Shown here one piece after another: positions 7,278-15,025 of a stretch of DNA of 49,195 nt; position 1 is the first letter of the stretch; every line of letters starts with the position of its first letter. A program made the position numbers and the translations under genes. The DNA lies in contig JBGVQN010000064.1 of assembly GCA_045127535.1 (NCBI GenBank), forward strand, positions 1 through 49,195. Reading direction: 5' to 3'. Source of the stretch: UBA2942 sp045127535 (GTDB lineage Bacteria > Bacillota > Clostridia > Lachnospirales > Lachnospiraceae). The notes beneath the pieces were generated by a model. It was not told where the DNA came from and ran no database searches. It worked only from the letters and a program-made list of their open reading frames with translations.

Positions 7278-7525
7278 TATAGGCAATTGTGAAGTTTATG
7301 TTCGTATCAGCTTTGTGAAGTGTCTGTCAGAAAAAAATTTCTAAGCAGGCTCTTTAAAACGCCGGCACTTTAAATTTTGCGCTGTGGGCGCAAAATTTAT
7401 TAGTACCGCTGCGTTTTTACCGAAGCGAGAGCGTGCAAACGTATCGTAAACGATACGTCGCGTGAAAATATTTTCTGACAGACACTTCACAAAGCGTGCG
7501 GTAAAATGTTTTTCAATTGCCTATA
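7278..7525 (+). repeat. Palindromic MITE-like element, long copy
   Basis: A 248-bp element with terminal inverted repeats TATAGGCAATTG (7278-7289) / CAATTGCCTATA (7514-7525). A second inverted block, GCTTTGTGAAGTGTCTG and onward on the left, has its complement near 7470-7495. Inside are two perfect hairpins: 11 bp at 7372-7382/7388-7398 and 9 bp at 7439-7447/7450-7458. It has no coding capacity. The short copy at 40009-40118 shares the end sequences. It ends 13 nt before the hdrB ribosome binding site, so it lies in the leader or promoter region of the fumarate reductase operon. Confidence 0.75.
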
Positions 7526-7555
7526 AAAATAAAATATAAGGAGGGTGTGTGCAAC

Positions 7556-8338
7556 ATGGTTTACAGTTACTATCCAGGTTGTACCCTGAAGACAAAGGCG
7601 AAGGATTTGGACATGTACGCAAGAAAGTCTGCAGAAGCCTTAGGCATTACACTGGAAGAGATTCCTGAGTGGCAGTGCTGCGGTGGTGTATATCCACAGG
7701 CAAAGGATGAAATTGCGACAAAGCTGTCTTCTGTTCGTACATTAAACAGTGCCAAAGAGGCAGGACATGATCTGGTAACAGTATGTTCCGCATGTCATCA
7801 TGTATTAAAGAGAGTCAACAACGACATGGCTGAGGATGAGTATATCCGTACCAGAGCCAATAACTATATGGAATTAGAGGAGCCTTATGCAGGCGAGACA
7901 AAGGTGCTGCATTACTTAGAGCTGCTTCGTGATGTAGTAGGCTTTGATGAACTGAAGAAGAAGGTAGTCAATCCTCTCACCGGCAAGAAGATCGCTGCAT
8001 ATTACGGCTGTCTCCTGCTGCGTCCAAGCGGTGTGATGGGTCTGGATGATCCGGAAGATCCTACCATTATGGAGGATTTCATTAAGGCACTGGGCGCTAC
8101 TCCTGTGGTATATCCATTCCGCAATGAGTGCTGCGGCGGCTATGTAACCTTACAGGATGCTTCCCTGGCACAGAAGAAGAGCAACAAGGTGCTTGCTTCT
8201 GCAGAGGGCAAGGGGGCTGACATGGTGATTACAGCCTGTCCACTGTGTATGTATAATTTAAAGAAGAACGGTACAGAGCATGAGCTGCCAATCGTATACT
8301 TTACAGAACTGTTGGCTGAAGCTCTGGGCGTAAAGTAA
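7556..8338 (+). CDS. hdrB: HdrB-like CCG-domain subunit (heterodisulfide reductase family)
   Basis: Cytosolic 260-aa protein with two CCG domains: QCCGG (~41) with CSAC (~79), and ECCGG (~192) with CPLC (~228). In methanogens HdrB binds non-cubane [4Fe-4S] clusters that reduce the CoM-CoB heterodisulfide. That substrate is not expected here, so the real acceptor is open. It is the first gene of a run of nine same-strand genes with HdrC, HdrA, an MvhD homologue, NADH-oxidising subunits and fumarate reductase subunits. In thiol:fumarate reductase the CCG domain is fused to the Fe-S subunit, which makes an electron route to FrdAB plausible. Start at ATG 7556, 10 nt after AAGGAGGG; an upstream in-frame GTG is too close to that site. 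Confidence 0.9.
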   Translation: MVYSYYPGCTLKTKAKDLDMYARKSAEALGITLEEIPEWQCCGGVYPQAKDEIATKLSSVRTLNSAKEAGHDLVTVCSACHHVLKRVNNDMAEDEYIRTRANNYMELEEPYAGETKVLHYLELLRDVVGFDELKKKVVNPLTGKKIAAYYGCLLLRPSGVMGLDDPEDPTIMEDFIKALGATPVVYPFRNECCGGYVTLQDASLAQKKSNKVLASAEGKGADMVITACPLCMYNLKKNGTEHELPIVYFTELLAEALGVK

Positions 8339-8351
8339 GGAGGATGGATTC

Positions 8352-8738
8352 ATGAATAAGAACTATGAAAGAGAAGAAATCCTTCGCATGAGCGGTGTTG
8401 ACACAAGCAAGTGTATGAAGTGCGGTAAGTGCTCCGGTACATGTCCTGCATTTGATGCCATGGATTATCATCCACACCAGTTTGTATCTATGGTACAGAA
8501 GGGCAACATCGAGCCGTTAAAGAACTCCAATGCAATCTGGCAGTGTTTATCCTGCTTTGCATGTGTAGAGCGTTGTCCAAGAGATGTAAAGCCTGCCAAG
8601 TTAATTGAGGCAGTACGTCTCACTGTCATCCGCGAGCAGGGTCTGAATCATCTGAAGGCAGAGGATGTACCTTGTATGTTAGATGAGGATCTGCCACAGC
8701 AGGCACTTGTAAGCGCATTCAGAAAGTACAGCAAGTAA
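8352..8738 (+). CDS. hdrC: HdrC-like dicluster ferredoxin subunit
   Basis: A small 128-aa protein with two complete [4Fe-4S] motifs: Cys21-x2-Cys24-x2-Cys27-x3-Cys31 and Cys65-x2-Cys68-x2-Cys71-x3-Cys75, each followed by Pro. This is the HdrC pattern: it passes electrons from HdrA to the CCG clusters of HdrB. It starts 13 nt after the hdrB stop, with AGGAGG at a good distance, so the two are translated together. A 106-nt gap with a hairpin separates it from hdrA. Confidence 0.92.
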   Translation: MNKNYEREEILRMSGVDTSKCMKCGKCSGTCPAFDAMDYHPHQFVSMVQKGNIEPLKNSNAIWQCLSCFACVERCPRDVKPAKLIEAVRLTVIREQGLNHLKAEDVPCMLDEDLPQQALVSAFRKYSK

Positions 8739-8784
8739 TTTCTGGCTGTGGATAAAAGGTAAATGCAGAACCAGTTGTGATACA

Positions 8785-8819
8785 TTGGTAAATCAGGCAT
8801 TTGCTGATGTATATACCAA
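8785..8819 (+). promoter_or_regulatory. Intercistronic hairpin between hdrC and hdrA
   Basis: TTGGTA (8785-8790) pairs with TACCAA (8814-8819), and the inner ATCAG pairs with CTGAT. There is no T tract, so a processing or stability role is more likely than termination. Confidence 0.4.
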
Positions 8820-8844
8820 AAATATAAGAAGGTGGAAGTAAGAC

Positions 8845-10836
8845 ATGCATAAAATAGGTGTATTTGTATGTTGGTGCGGAAGCAATATTGCTGCTACAGT
8901 GGATGTAAAGGCTGTTGCAGAGGCTGCCGGTAAGCAGCCTAATGTTGTATATGCAACTGACTATCAATATATGTGTTCTGAGAGCGGCCAGAACTTAATC
9001 ATCGATGCGATTAAGCAGTACAACCTGACAGGTGTGGTTGTCTGTTCCTGTTCTCCAAGAATGCATGAAGCTACATTCAGAAAGGCTGCAGAGAAGGCCG
9101 GTTTAAACCCATACATGGTGGAAATCGCCAACATTCGTGAGCAGTGTTCCTGGATTCATAAGGATATGGAAGAGGCAACTGCCAAGGCAATCGTACTGGC
9201 AAGAGCTGCCATTGCAAAGGTACAGTTAAACAAGCCTCTCATTGCCGGCGAGAGCCAGGTAACCAAGAGATGTCTGGTAATCGGTGGTGGTATCGCTGGT
9301 ATCCAGACTGCATTAGACGTAGCAGAAGCCGGATATCCGGTTGATATCGTAGAGAAGAAGCCTACCATCGGCGGTAAGATGGCACAGCTTGATAAGACAT
9401 TCCCAACCTTAGACTGTGCTGCATGTATCCTGACCCCAAGAATGGTAGAGGCAGGTGCACATGAGAACATTACACTGCATACATATAGTGAAGTGGAATC
9501 TGTAACCGGCTTCGTAGGCAACTTTACAGTCAAGATTCGTAAGAAGGCCAGAAAGGTCAATACTTCCCTGTGTACCGGATGTGGTCTGTGTACCGAGAAG
9601 TGTCCGATGAAGAAGCAGCCAAACGAGTTCAACATGGGTCTGGACAAGAGAGGCGCAATCTATATTCCATTCGCACAGGCAGTACCGAAGATTCCGGTCA
9701 TCGATGTAGAAGCCTGTCTGAAGTTCAAGACCGGCAAGTGTGGTATCTGTTCCAAGGTATGTACCGCCGGCGCAATTGATTACGAGCAGCAGGATGAAAT
9801 CATCGAAGAGAAGTACGGTGCAATTGTAGTGGCTACCGGATTTGACCAGATTAAGCCGGTGAAGTTTGGTGAACTTGGTTATTCCCAGTATCCGGACGTT
9901 GTAACCTCCTTAGAGTATGAGCGTCTCATGAATGCTGCCGGTCCTACAAAGGGACATCTCCTGCGTCCATCTGACGGCAAGGAGCCAAAGGAAATCGTAT
10001 TTATCCAGTGTGTAGGTTCCAGAGGACAGAGCTGCAGAGACAAGAGCTACTGCTCCAAGGTATGCTGTATGTACACTGCAAAGCATGCAATCCTGACCAA
10101 GGACCACTACCCGGATACCAATCTTCATGTATTCTACATTGACGAGAGAACACCTGGTAAGAACTTTGATGAGTTCTACCGCCGTGCAGTAGAGCAGTAT
10201 GGTGTAGATTACATCAAGGGACAGGTTGGTAAGGTTTACGAGGAAAATGGCAAGCTTATGGTACAGGGTTCTGACCTGTTAGCAAATGAGCAGGTAACCA
10301 TCGCTGCTGATATGGTAGTATTGGCTGCTGCAATCGAGCCTGACAAGACTGCAAGAAGCTTAGGAACTATGCTTACAGCAAGTATGGATACCAATGACTT
10401 CTTCACTGAGGCTCATGCAAAGCTGCGTCCGGTAGAGTCTCCTACAGCCGGTATCTTCTTATCCGGTATGTGCCAGGGACCAAAGGATATTCCGGAGACC
10501 GTATCTCAGGCAAGTGCAGCTGCAGCTAAGGTCATTGGTCTGTTAAATAAGAACAAGCTGTTAGGTAACCCATGTGTGGCTCATTCCGATGAAAACCTGT
10601 GTAACGGCTGTTCCCAGTGTGCAAGAGTTTGTCCGTATGGTGCAATCTCTTATGTTGACAAAGAGTTTAGAGTTCCAGGTCCAAAGAGAGTGGAGACAAG
10701 ACGTGTGGCAGTGGTCAATGAAGCTGTCTGCCAGGGCTGCGGTGCTTGTACCGTTACCTGTCCGTCTACCGCTATGGACTTAAAGGGCTTTAGTAATAGA
10801 CAGATTATGTCGGAGGTAGATGCAATATGCAAGTAA
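8845..10836 (+). CDS. hdrA: HdrA-like FAD and Fe-S protein (electron-bifurcating core subunit)
   Basis: A 663-aa cytosolic flavoprotein of the HdrA family. The N-terminal Fe-S domain begins with CWCGSN (9-14) and has CSCSPR (~67-72). The FAD-binding Rossmann motif GGGIAG is at 147-152. An inserted ferredoxin motif CTGCGLCTEKCP is at ~243 and two C-terminal ones, CNGCSQCARVCP and CQGCGACTVTCP, at ~586 and ~629. In characterised complexes HdrA carries the bifurcating FAD, sending one electron to ferredoxin and the other through HdrC/HdrB. Its reading frame overlaps the next gene by 10 nt. The start ATG 8845 follows AAGGTGG. Bifurcation itself is inferred from the family and the neighbours. Confidence 0.93.
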   Translation: MHKIGVFVCWCGSNIAATVDVKAVAEAAGKQPNVVYATDYQYMCSESGQNLIIDAIKQYNLTGVVVCSCSPRMHEATFRKAAEKAGLNPYMVEIANIREQCSWIHKDMEEATAKAIVLARAAIAKVQLNKPLIAGESQVTKRCLVIGGGIAGIQTALDVAEAGYPVDIVEKKPTIGGKMAQLDKTFPTLDCAACILTPRMVEAGAHENITLHTYSEVESVTGFVGNFTVKIRKKARKVNTSLCTGCGLCTEKCPMKKQPNEFNMGLDKRGAIYIPFAQAVPKIPVIDVEACLKFKTGKCGICSKVCTAGAIDYEQQDEIIEEKYGAIVVATGFDQIKPVKFGELGYSQYPDVVTSLEYERLMNAAGPTKGHLLRPSDGKEPKEIVFIQCVGSRGQSCRDKSYCSKVCCMYTAKHAILTKDHYPDTNLHVFYIDERTPGKNFDEFYRRAVEQYGVDYIKGQVGKVYEENGKLMVQGSDLLANEQVTIAADMVVLAAAIEPDKTARSLGTMLTASMDTNDFFTEAHAKLRPVESPTAGIFLSGMCQGPKDIPETVSQASAAAAKVIGLLNKNKLLGNPCVAHSDENLCNGCSQCARVCPYGAISYVDKEFRVPGPKRVETRRVAVVNEAVCQGCGACTVTCPSTAMDLKGFSNRQIMSEVDAICK

Positions 10837-11273
10837 ATGAATCATCCAAAGAATTTAAGCCATGTATCGTTGCATTCTGCTGCAATTGGTGTAGTTATGC
10901 AGGTGCTGACTTAGCGGGTTCTAACCGTCTCAGCTACCCTGCCGATGTAAAAATTATTCGTGTTCCCTGTTCCTGCCGTGTAAATCCTCTGTTTATCCTG
11001 CGTGCATTCCAGAGAGGTGCGGACGGTGTGATCCTGTGTGGATGCCATCCGGGAGACTGCCATTATACAACTGGTAACTACTATGCAAGAAGACGTATGA
11101 CCATGCTCTTTAGCATGTTAGACTATCTGGGCATTGAGAAGGAACGTACCAGAGTGGAATGGGTATCTGCAGCAGAGGGTGCCAAGTTTGCAGCAACTAT
11201 GAATGATTTCATCAGTACTGTCCAGAGTCTGGGCGAGAACAGAAAGTTGAGGGACTTAAGATGCAAGCAATAA
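10827..11273 (+). CDS. flxD: MvhD/FlxD-like iron-sulfur subunit
   Basis: A 148-aa protein of the MvhD family, which holds a [2Fe-2S] cluster and links an electron-donating module to HdrA. Family cysteines are seen in CCNWC (~18), CSC (~48) and CGCHPGDCHY (~72). In hydrogenotrophic methanogens the partner is a hydrogenase; in the bacterial Flx-Hdr complex it is an NAD(P)H-oxidising module. Here the genes that follow are Fe-S and NAD/FAD subunits, so the Flx type applies. The start overlaps hdrA by 10 nt and the end overlaps the next gene by 13 nt, which implies translational coupling. Confidence 0.9.
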   Translation: MQVNESSKEFKPCIVAFCCNWCSYAGADLAGSNRLSYPADVKIIRVPCSCRVNPLFILRAFQRGADGVILCGCHPGDCHYTTGNYYARRRMTMLFSMLDYLGIEKERTRVEWVSAAEGAKFAATMNDFISTVQSLGENRKLRDLRCKQ

Positions 11274-12223
11274 TCGAAAAAGTAACAGCGCTGTTGGAGA
11301 ATGGAACTGTTGACAGAGTACTTGCATGGAAGGCCGGAGATTTTTCCTACGACCGTACTCCTGCAGTATTTGACAAGGAATCCGGACTGGATGGCCTTGT
11401 ATATGACAGCTTCTGTGCCAACAACCTGAGTAAGTATTTAATTGAAGAAAGCAAGAAGGACGGCAAGGTTCTGGTGCTGATGAAGCCATGTGATTCCTAC
11501 GGCCTGAACATGCTGATTAAGGAGCACAGAGTTAACAGAGACAACATCTACATCCTGGGTGTACCATGCAAGTGCAAGGTCAGCGTAGAAAAGGTAAAGG
11601 CTGCAGGCCTCACCGGTATCCTGGATATCGTAGAGGAAGGCAGTGACATTAAGGTGACCACCGTATATGGTGACACAACCTTAAACAGAAATGATGTACT
11701 CTGCGACAAGTGTCTGGCATGTAAGGACAAGGTAGTGACCGTATATGACGAGAAGATCGAGTCTGACGAAACTGCCGGTGTAGAAAAGATTGACCGTATG
11801 GCAGCAGTTGCCGAGTTAGAGGCAATGTCTCCTGAAGAAAGATTCAATTTCTGGAGAAGCCAGTTATCCAAGTGTATCCGTTGTAACGCATGCCGTAACA
11901 TCTGCCCAATCTGCAGCTGTACCAAGTGTGTATTTGACAATGATGATACAGGCATTTCCGGCAAGGCAAATGTAGATTCCTTCGAGGAAAATATGTTCCA
12001 TATCGTACGTGCATACCATGTAGCTGGACGTTGTACAGACTGCGGCGAGTGCAGCCGTGTCTGCCCGCAGAACATTCCGCTGCACCTGCTGAACCGTAAG
12101 TTCATCAAGGAAATGAACGACCTGTACGGAACCTATCAGGCAGGTGAGGATGCAGAGACCAAGGATCCGCTGACCGCCTTTACAAAGGAAGATGCAGAGC
12201 CAAGCATCATTTATAACAGATAG
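11261..12223 (+). CDS. Flx-type iron-sulfur subunit (FrhB/FdhB-like with dicluster ferredoxin domain)
   Basis: A 320-aa cytosolic Fe-S protein. The N-terminal half resembles the coenzyme F420 hydrogenase/dehydrogenase beta-subunit fold, with Cys-rich stretches PCDSYG (~76), VPCKCK (~102) and CDKCLACKDK (~148). The C-terminal half has two [4Fe-4S] motifs, CIRCNACRNICP (~205) and CTDCGECSRVCP (~258). It belongs to the FlxB/FlxC pair of the Flx-Hdr complex; which of the two it equals I cannot say. Role by family and context: electron transfer from the NADH-oxidising FlxA towards FlxD/HdrA. It overlaps the upstream gene by 13 nt. Confidence 0.85.
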   Translation: MQAIIEKVTALLENGTVDRVLAWKAGDFSYDRTPAVFDKESGLDGLVYDSFCANNLSKYLIEESKKDGKVLVLMKPCDSYGLNMLIKEHRVNRDNIYILGVPCKCKVSVEKVKAAGLTGILDIVEEGSDIKVTTVYGDTTLNRNDVLCDKCLACKDKVVTVYDEKIESDETAGVEKIDRMAAVAELEAMSPEERFNFWRSQLSKCIRCNACRNICPICSCTKCVFDNDDTGISGKANVDSFEENMFHIVRAYHVAGRCTDCGECSRVCPQNIPLHLLNRKFIKEMNDLYGTYQAGEDAETKDPLTAFTKEDAEPSIIYNR

Positions 12224-12240
12224 AAAGGCAGGGATGAAGC

Positions 12241-13269
12241 ATGTTAAAATTTACAAGTGATCAGATGACAACACTTTTCTCCGCCATCTCTGCATTAAAG
12301 ACCCTGTATGTACCGGTTGAAAAGGGTGGCGAAGTAACCTTTGGTGTATGGAGCGAGGAAGAAACCGTTCGCTTAGATGCATTAAAGACTGTAAAATCTG
12401 CCAAGGATTTATTCTTCCCTCAGGCAGAAAATATGATGTCCTTCAAGGTAGAAGGCAAGAAGATTGATATTCAGGTTCCGGAAGAAAAGATGGATCAGTT
12501 CGTGGTATTTGGTGTACGTGCCTGTGATGCCAAGAGCTTTGAAGTATTAGACAAGGTATTCCTTGCTGAGCCTGTAGACTCCTATTATGCACTGCGCCGT
12601 AAGAGCGGTATCGTAATCTGTGCAGCATGTACCAGACCGGAAGAAAGCTGCTTCTGTAATGTATTTGGTATTGATGCAACTGCTCCGGCTGGTGATATTG
12701 TAACCTGGACTGTAGACGGCACCCTGTACTGGGAAGCCAAGACAGAAAAGGGTGAGGCATTTACTGCTGAGCTTTCTGCATATCTGGCAGAGGCAACTGC
12801 AGAGGAAGAAGCTGCTGTAGCAGCACAGAATGAGGCTGTAAAGGCAATCATTGCAAAGCTTCCATATGCCAACTTAAAGGTAGACGGATTTACCGGAGAC
12901 CGTATGATGGAGTTTTTTAACTCTCCAAAGTGGGCAGAGCTGTATCAGGCATGCTTGGGATGTGGTACCTGTACTTTCGTATGTCCGACCTGTCAGTGCT
13001 ACGACATTCGTGACTATGACACCGGACATGGTGTACAGAGATACCGCTGCTGGGATTCCTGTATGTATTCTGAGTTTACCAAGATGGCAGGCGGTCAGCC
13101 TCGTCTGACTCAGTTAGAGAGATTCAGACAGAGATTTATGCATAAGCTGGTATACTATCCGATGAACAATGACGGATTGTTCTCCTGTGTAGGCTGCGGC
13201 AGATGTGTAAACAAGTGTCCGATTTCCATGAATATTGCAAAAGTAATAAAGGCATTGGGGGATGAATGA
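12241..13269 (+). CDS. Flx-type iron-sulfur subunit (4Fe-4S dicluster, hydrogenase/sulfite reductase-subunit-like)
   Basis: A 342-aa cytosolic Fe-S protein. The N-terminal part is like the beta subunits of sulfhydrogenase and anaerobic sulfite reductase subunit A, with VRACDAKSFEVLD (~91). The C-terminal part carries two [4Fe-4S] motifs, CLGCGTCTFVCP (~239) and CVGCGRCVNKCP (~316). An Ala/Glu-rich stretch (about 180-200) looks like a flexible linker. In such enzymes this subunit works directly beside the NAD(P)/FAD subunit, which is the next gene here and overlaps it by 4 nt (ATGA). It is the second member of the FlxB/FlxC pair. Confidence 0.87.
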   Translation: MLKFTSDQMTTLFSAISALKTLYVPVEKGGEVTFGVWSEEETVRLDALKTVKSAKDLFFPQAENMMSFKVEGKKIDIQVPEEKMDQFVVFGVRACDAKSFEVLDKVFLAEPVDSYYALRRKSGIVICAACTRPEESCFCNVFGIDATAPAGDIVTWTVDGTLYWEAKTEKGEAFTAELSAYLAEATAEEEAAVAAQNEAVKAIIAKLPYANLKVDGFTGDRMMEFFNSPKWAELYQACLGCGTCTFVCPTCQCYDIRDYDTGHGVQRYRCWDSCMYSEFTKMAGGQPRLTQLERFRQRFMHKLVYYPMNNDGLFSCVGCGRCVNKCPISMNIAKVIKALGDE

Positions 13270-14108
13270 TGAGTGATTTAACAAGAGTAGATATGCATAT
13301 CCCAAAGATTGGTATCGTAAAGAAGATCATCCAGGAAACACCTGATGTAAAGACATTCCACATCACTGCTCCGGAAGGAGGCAAGCTGTTCGAGCATATG
13401 CCAGGCCAGTGTGCCATGATTTCCGTACCGGGTGTGGGTGAGGGTATGTTCTCCATTCCATCTTCTCCTACCAATACAGAGTACATGGAGTTCTCCATTA
13501 AGATGTGTGGATGCCTGACGACATGGCTGCACAGCATGGAGGAAGGCCAGATGGTTACCGTAAGAGGACCTCTGGGAAATCATTTCCCTGTAGAAGATGA
13601 ATTCAAGGGTAAGGATATCCTGGTAATCGGCGGTGGTATCGGTATTGCGCCGGTACGTTCCGTAGTAAAGTATATGCTGGACAATCGTGAGGATTACGGC
13701 AAGATCGACGTAGTATACGGTGCAAGATCCAAGGAAGACCTGGTTTACTTTGAGGAGATGTCTCAGGAGTGGCCAAAGGTTCCAAACACCAACGTACACC
13801 TGACCATCGACAGAGAGCAGGAAGGCTGGGACGGACATGTAGGCTTCGTACCAAACTACGTAAAGGAACTGAACTTCTCCACAGACAAGACTGTTATCAT
13901 GTGTGGACCGCCAATCATGATTAAGTTTACACTGGCAGGTCTTATGGAGTTAGGTTTCTCCAGAGAACAGGTTTACACTACCATGGAGCTGCGTATGAAG
14001 TGTGGTATCGGTAAGTGCGGACGCTGCAACATCGGTTCCAAGTATGTATGTAAGGATGGTCCGGTATTCCGCTTTGATAAGCTGGATGAACTGCCAAACG
14101 AGTATTAA
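13266..14108 (+). CDS. flxA: FlxA-like NAD(P)H:acceptor oxidoreductase subunit (FAD and 2Fe-2S)
   Basis: A 280-aa cytosolic flavoprotein of the ferredoxin-NADP reductase superfamily, related to PyrK and hydrogenase gamma subunits. The N-terminal FAD barrel has MFSIPSSP (~60-67). The nucleotide-binding motif GGGIGIAPVRS begins near 121 and CGPPIM follows near 215. The C-terminal Cys cluster CGIGKCGRC with a fourth Cys in YVCKDG binds [2Fe-2S]. Predicted role: oxidise NADH and pass electrons to the Fe-S subunits. It starts inside the stop codon of the preceding gene (ATGA overlap); a second ATG at 13269 is an equal alternative. NADH rather than NADPH is inferred from the Flx family. Confidence 0.9.
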   Translation: MMSDLTRVDMHIPKIGIVKKIIQETPDVKTFHITAPEGGKLFEHMPGQCAMISVPGVGEGMFSIPSSPTNTEYMEFSIKMCGCLTTWLHSMEEGQMVTVRGPLGNHFPVEDEFKGKDILVIGGGIGIAPVRSVVKYMLDNREDYGKIDVVYGARSKEDLVYFEEMSQEWPKVPNTNVHLTIDREQEGWDGHVGFVPNYVKELNFSTDKTVIMCGPPIMIKFTLAGLMELGFSREQVYTTMELRMKCGIGKCGRCNIGSKYVCKDGPVFRFDKLDELPNEY

Positions 14109-14143
14109 TGACCGTAACCAAACCGGTATAAAACAATTCAAAA

Positions 14144-14267
14144 GGGCAGCTGCAGAGGGTATGATGCAGTACATATGGTATACATCAGGCTGCAGTATGA
14201 TACAGTATATATGCCTACTGCAACAGTGATGTATCTGCAGGAAATGCAGCAGCCATCATATCTGCCC
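14144..14267 (+). promoter_or_regulatory. Large imperfect stem between flxA and the fumarate reductase genes
   Basis: GGGCAG (14144-14149) pairs with CTGCCC (14262-14267), and TATGATG (14160-14166) pairs with CATCATA (14254-14260), enclosing about 90 nt with more self-complementary AT-rich sequence. It divides the hdr/flx genes from the frdB/frdA-like genes. It may set mRNA stability or the dosage of the two halves. The 14109-14336 gap holds no gene. Confidence 0.5.
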
Positions 14268-14336
14268 TGCCCCTGAGAATGGTTTGAAATGCCAGAAGTT
14301 ACTGAACAATATGAATCAGCAATAGGAGAAAAGAAA

Positions 14337-15011
14337 ATGGAACAAATGGTTAACGTATATTTATATGGTAAAAAGTATACAGTTCCTGCCAGCCTGACCA
14401 TCATGGAAGCATTTGAGTATTCCGGATACCAGCTGGTACGTGGCTGTGGCTGTAGAAACGGTTTCTGTGGTGCCTGTGCAACCATTTACAGAATTAAGGG
14501 TGAGCATATGCTTCACGGATGTCTGGCTTGTTCTACCAAGGTAGAGGACAACATGTATGTAGCTTCTATTCCTTACTTCCCATTAGAGAAGAAGGTTTAC
14601 AGCATCGAGGAAATTAAGCCAACTGAAGAGATTATGATGCAGTTATATCCTGAAATCTACGCATGTGTAGGCTGTAATGCATGTACCAAGGCTTGTACAC
14701 AGCAGTTAAAGGTTATGCAGTACATTGCATACGCACAGAGAGGCGAGTACGAGAAGTGTGCAGAGGCTTCCTTCGACTGTGTAATGTGTGGTGTATGTTC
14801 TACCAGATGTCCTGCTGGAATTTCTCATCCACAGGTAGCACTGTTGGCTAGAAGATTAACCGGTAAGTACATTAAGCCGGAAGCAAAGCACCTGACAGAG
14901 CGTGTAGCTGCTATCGAAAGCGGAGAATTCAATGACGCTATGGCAGAGATCATGGGCAAGTCTGTTGATGAGCTGAAGGATATGTACAACAACAGAGTAA
15001 TCGAGAAATAA
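14337..15011 (+). CDS. frdB: Fumarate reductase/succinate dehydrogenase iron-sulfur subunit (FrdB/TfrB-like)
   Basis: A 224-aa Fe-S protein that hands electrons to the FAD subunit encoded next. The N-terminal [2Fe-2S] domain has Cys37, Cys39, Cys44, Cys47, with Cys62 and Cys65 further on. Two complete Cys-x2-Cys-x2-Cys-x3-Cys motifs follow (110-120 and 148-158). The last motif has Cys where respiratory FrdB/SdhB enzymes that bind a [3Fe-4S] cluster have another residue, so two [4Fe-4S] clusters are expected, as in thiol:fumarate reductase TfrB. That fits an enzyme that does not use quinone. ATG 14337 is chosen because AGGAG lies 8 nt upstream; an in-frame ATG at 14289 has no such site. It lies 14 nt before the flavoprotein gene. 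Confidence 0.9.
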   Translation: MEQMVNVYLYGKKYTVPASLTIMEAFEYSGYQLVRGCGCRNGFCGACATIYRIKGEHMLHGCLACSTKVEDNMYVASIPYFPLEKKVYSIEEIKPTEEIMMQLYPEIYACVGCNACTKACTQQLKVMQYIAYAQRGEYEKCAEASFDCVMCGVCSTRCPAGISHPQVALLARRLTGKYIKPEAKHLTERVAAIESGEFNDAMAEIMGKSVDELKDMYNNRVIEK

Positions 15012-15025
15012 GGGAGGAATTTGAG

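Noticed and set aside
7556..14108. Methanogen-type heterodisulfide reductase or a hydrogenase complex
   Set aside because: No hydrogenase large or small subunit genes are present and the organism is a bacterium; the Flx-type NADH module explains the partner genes.
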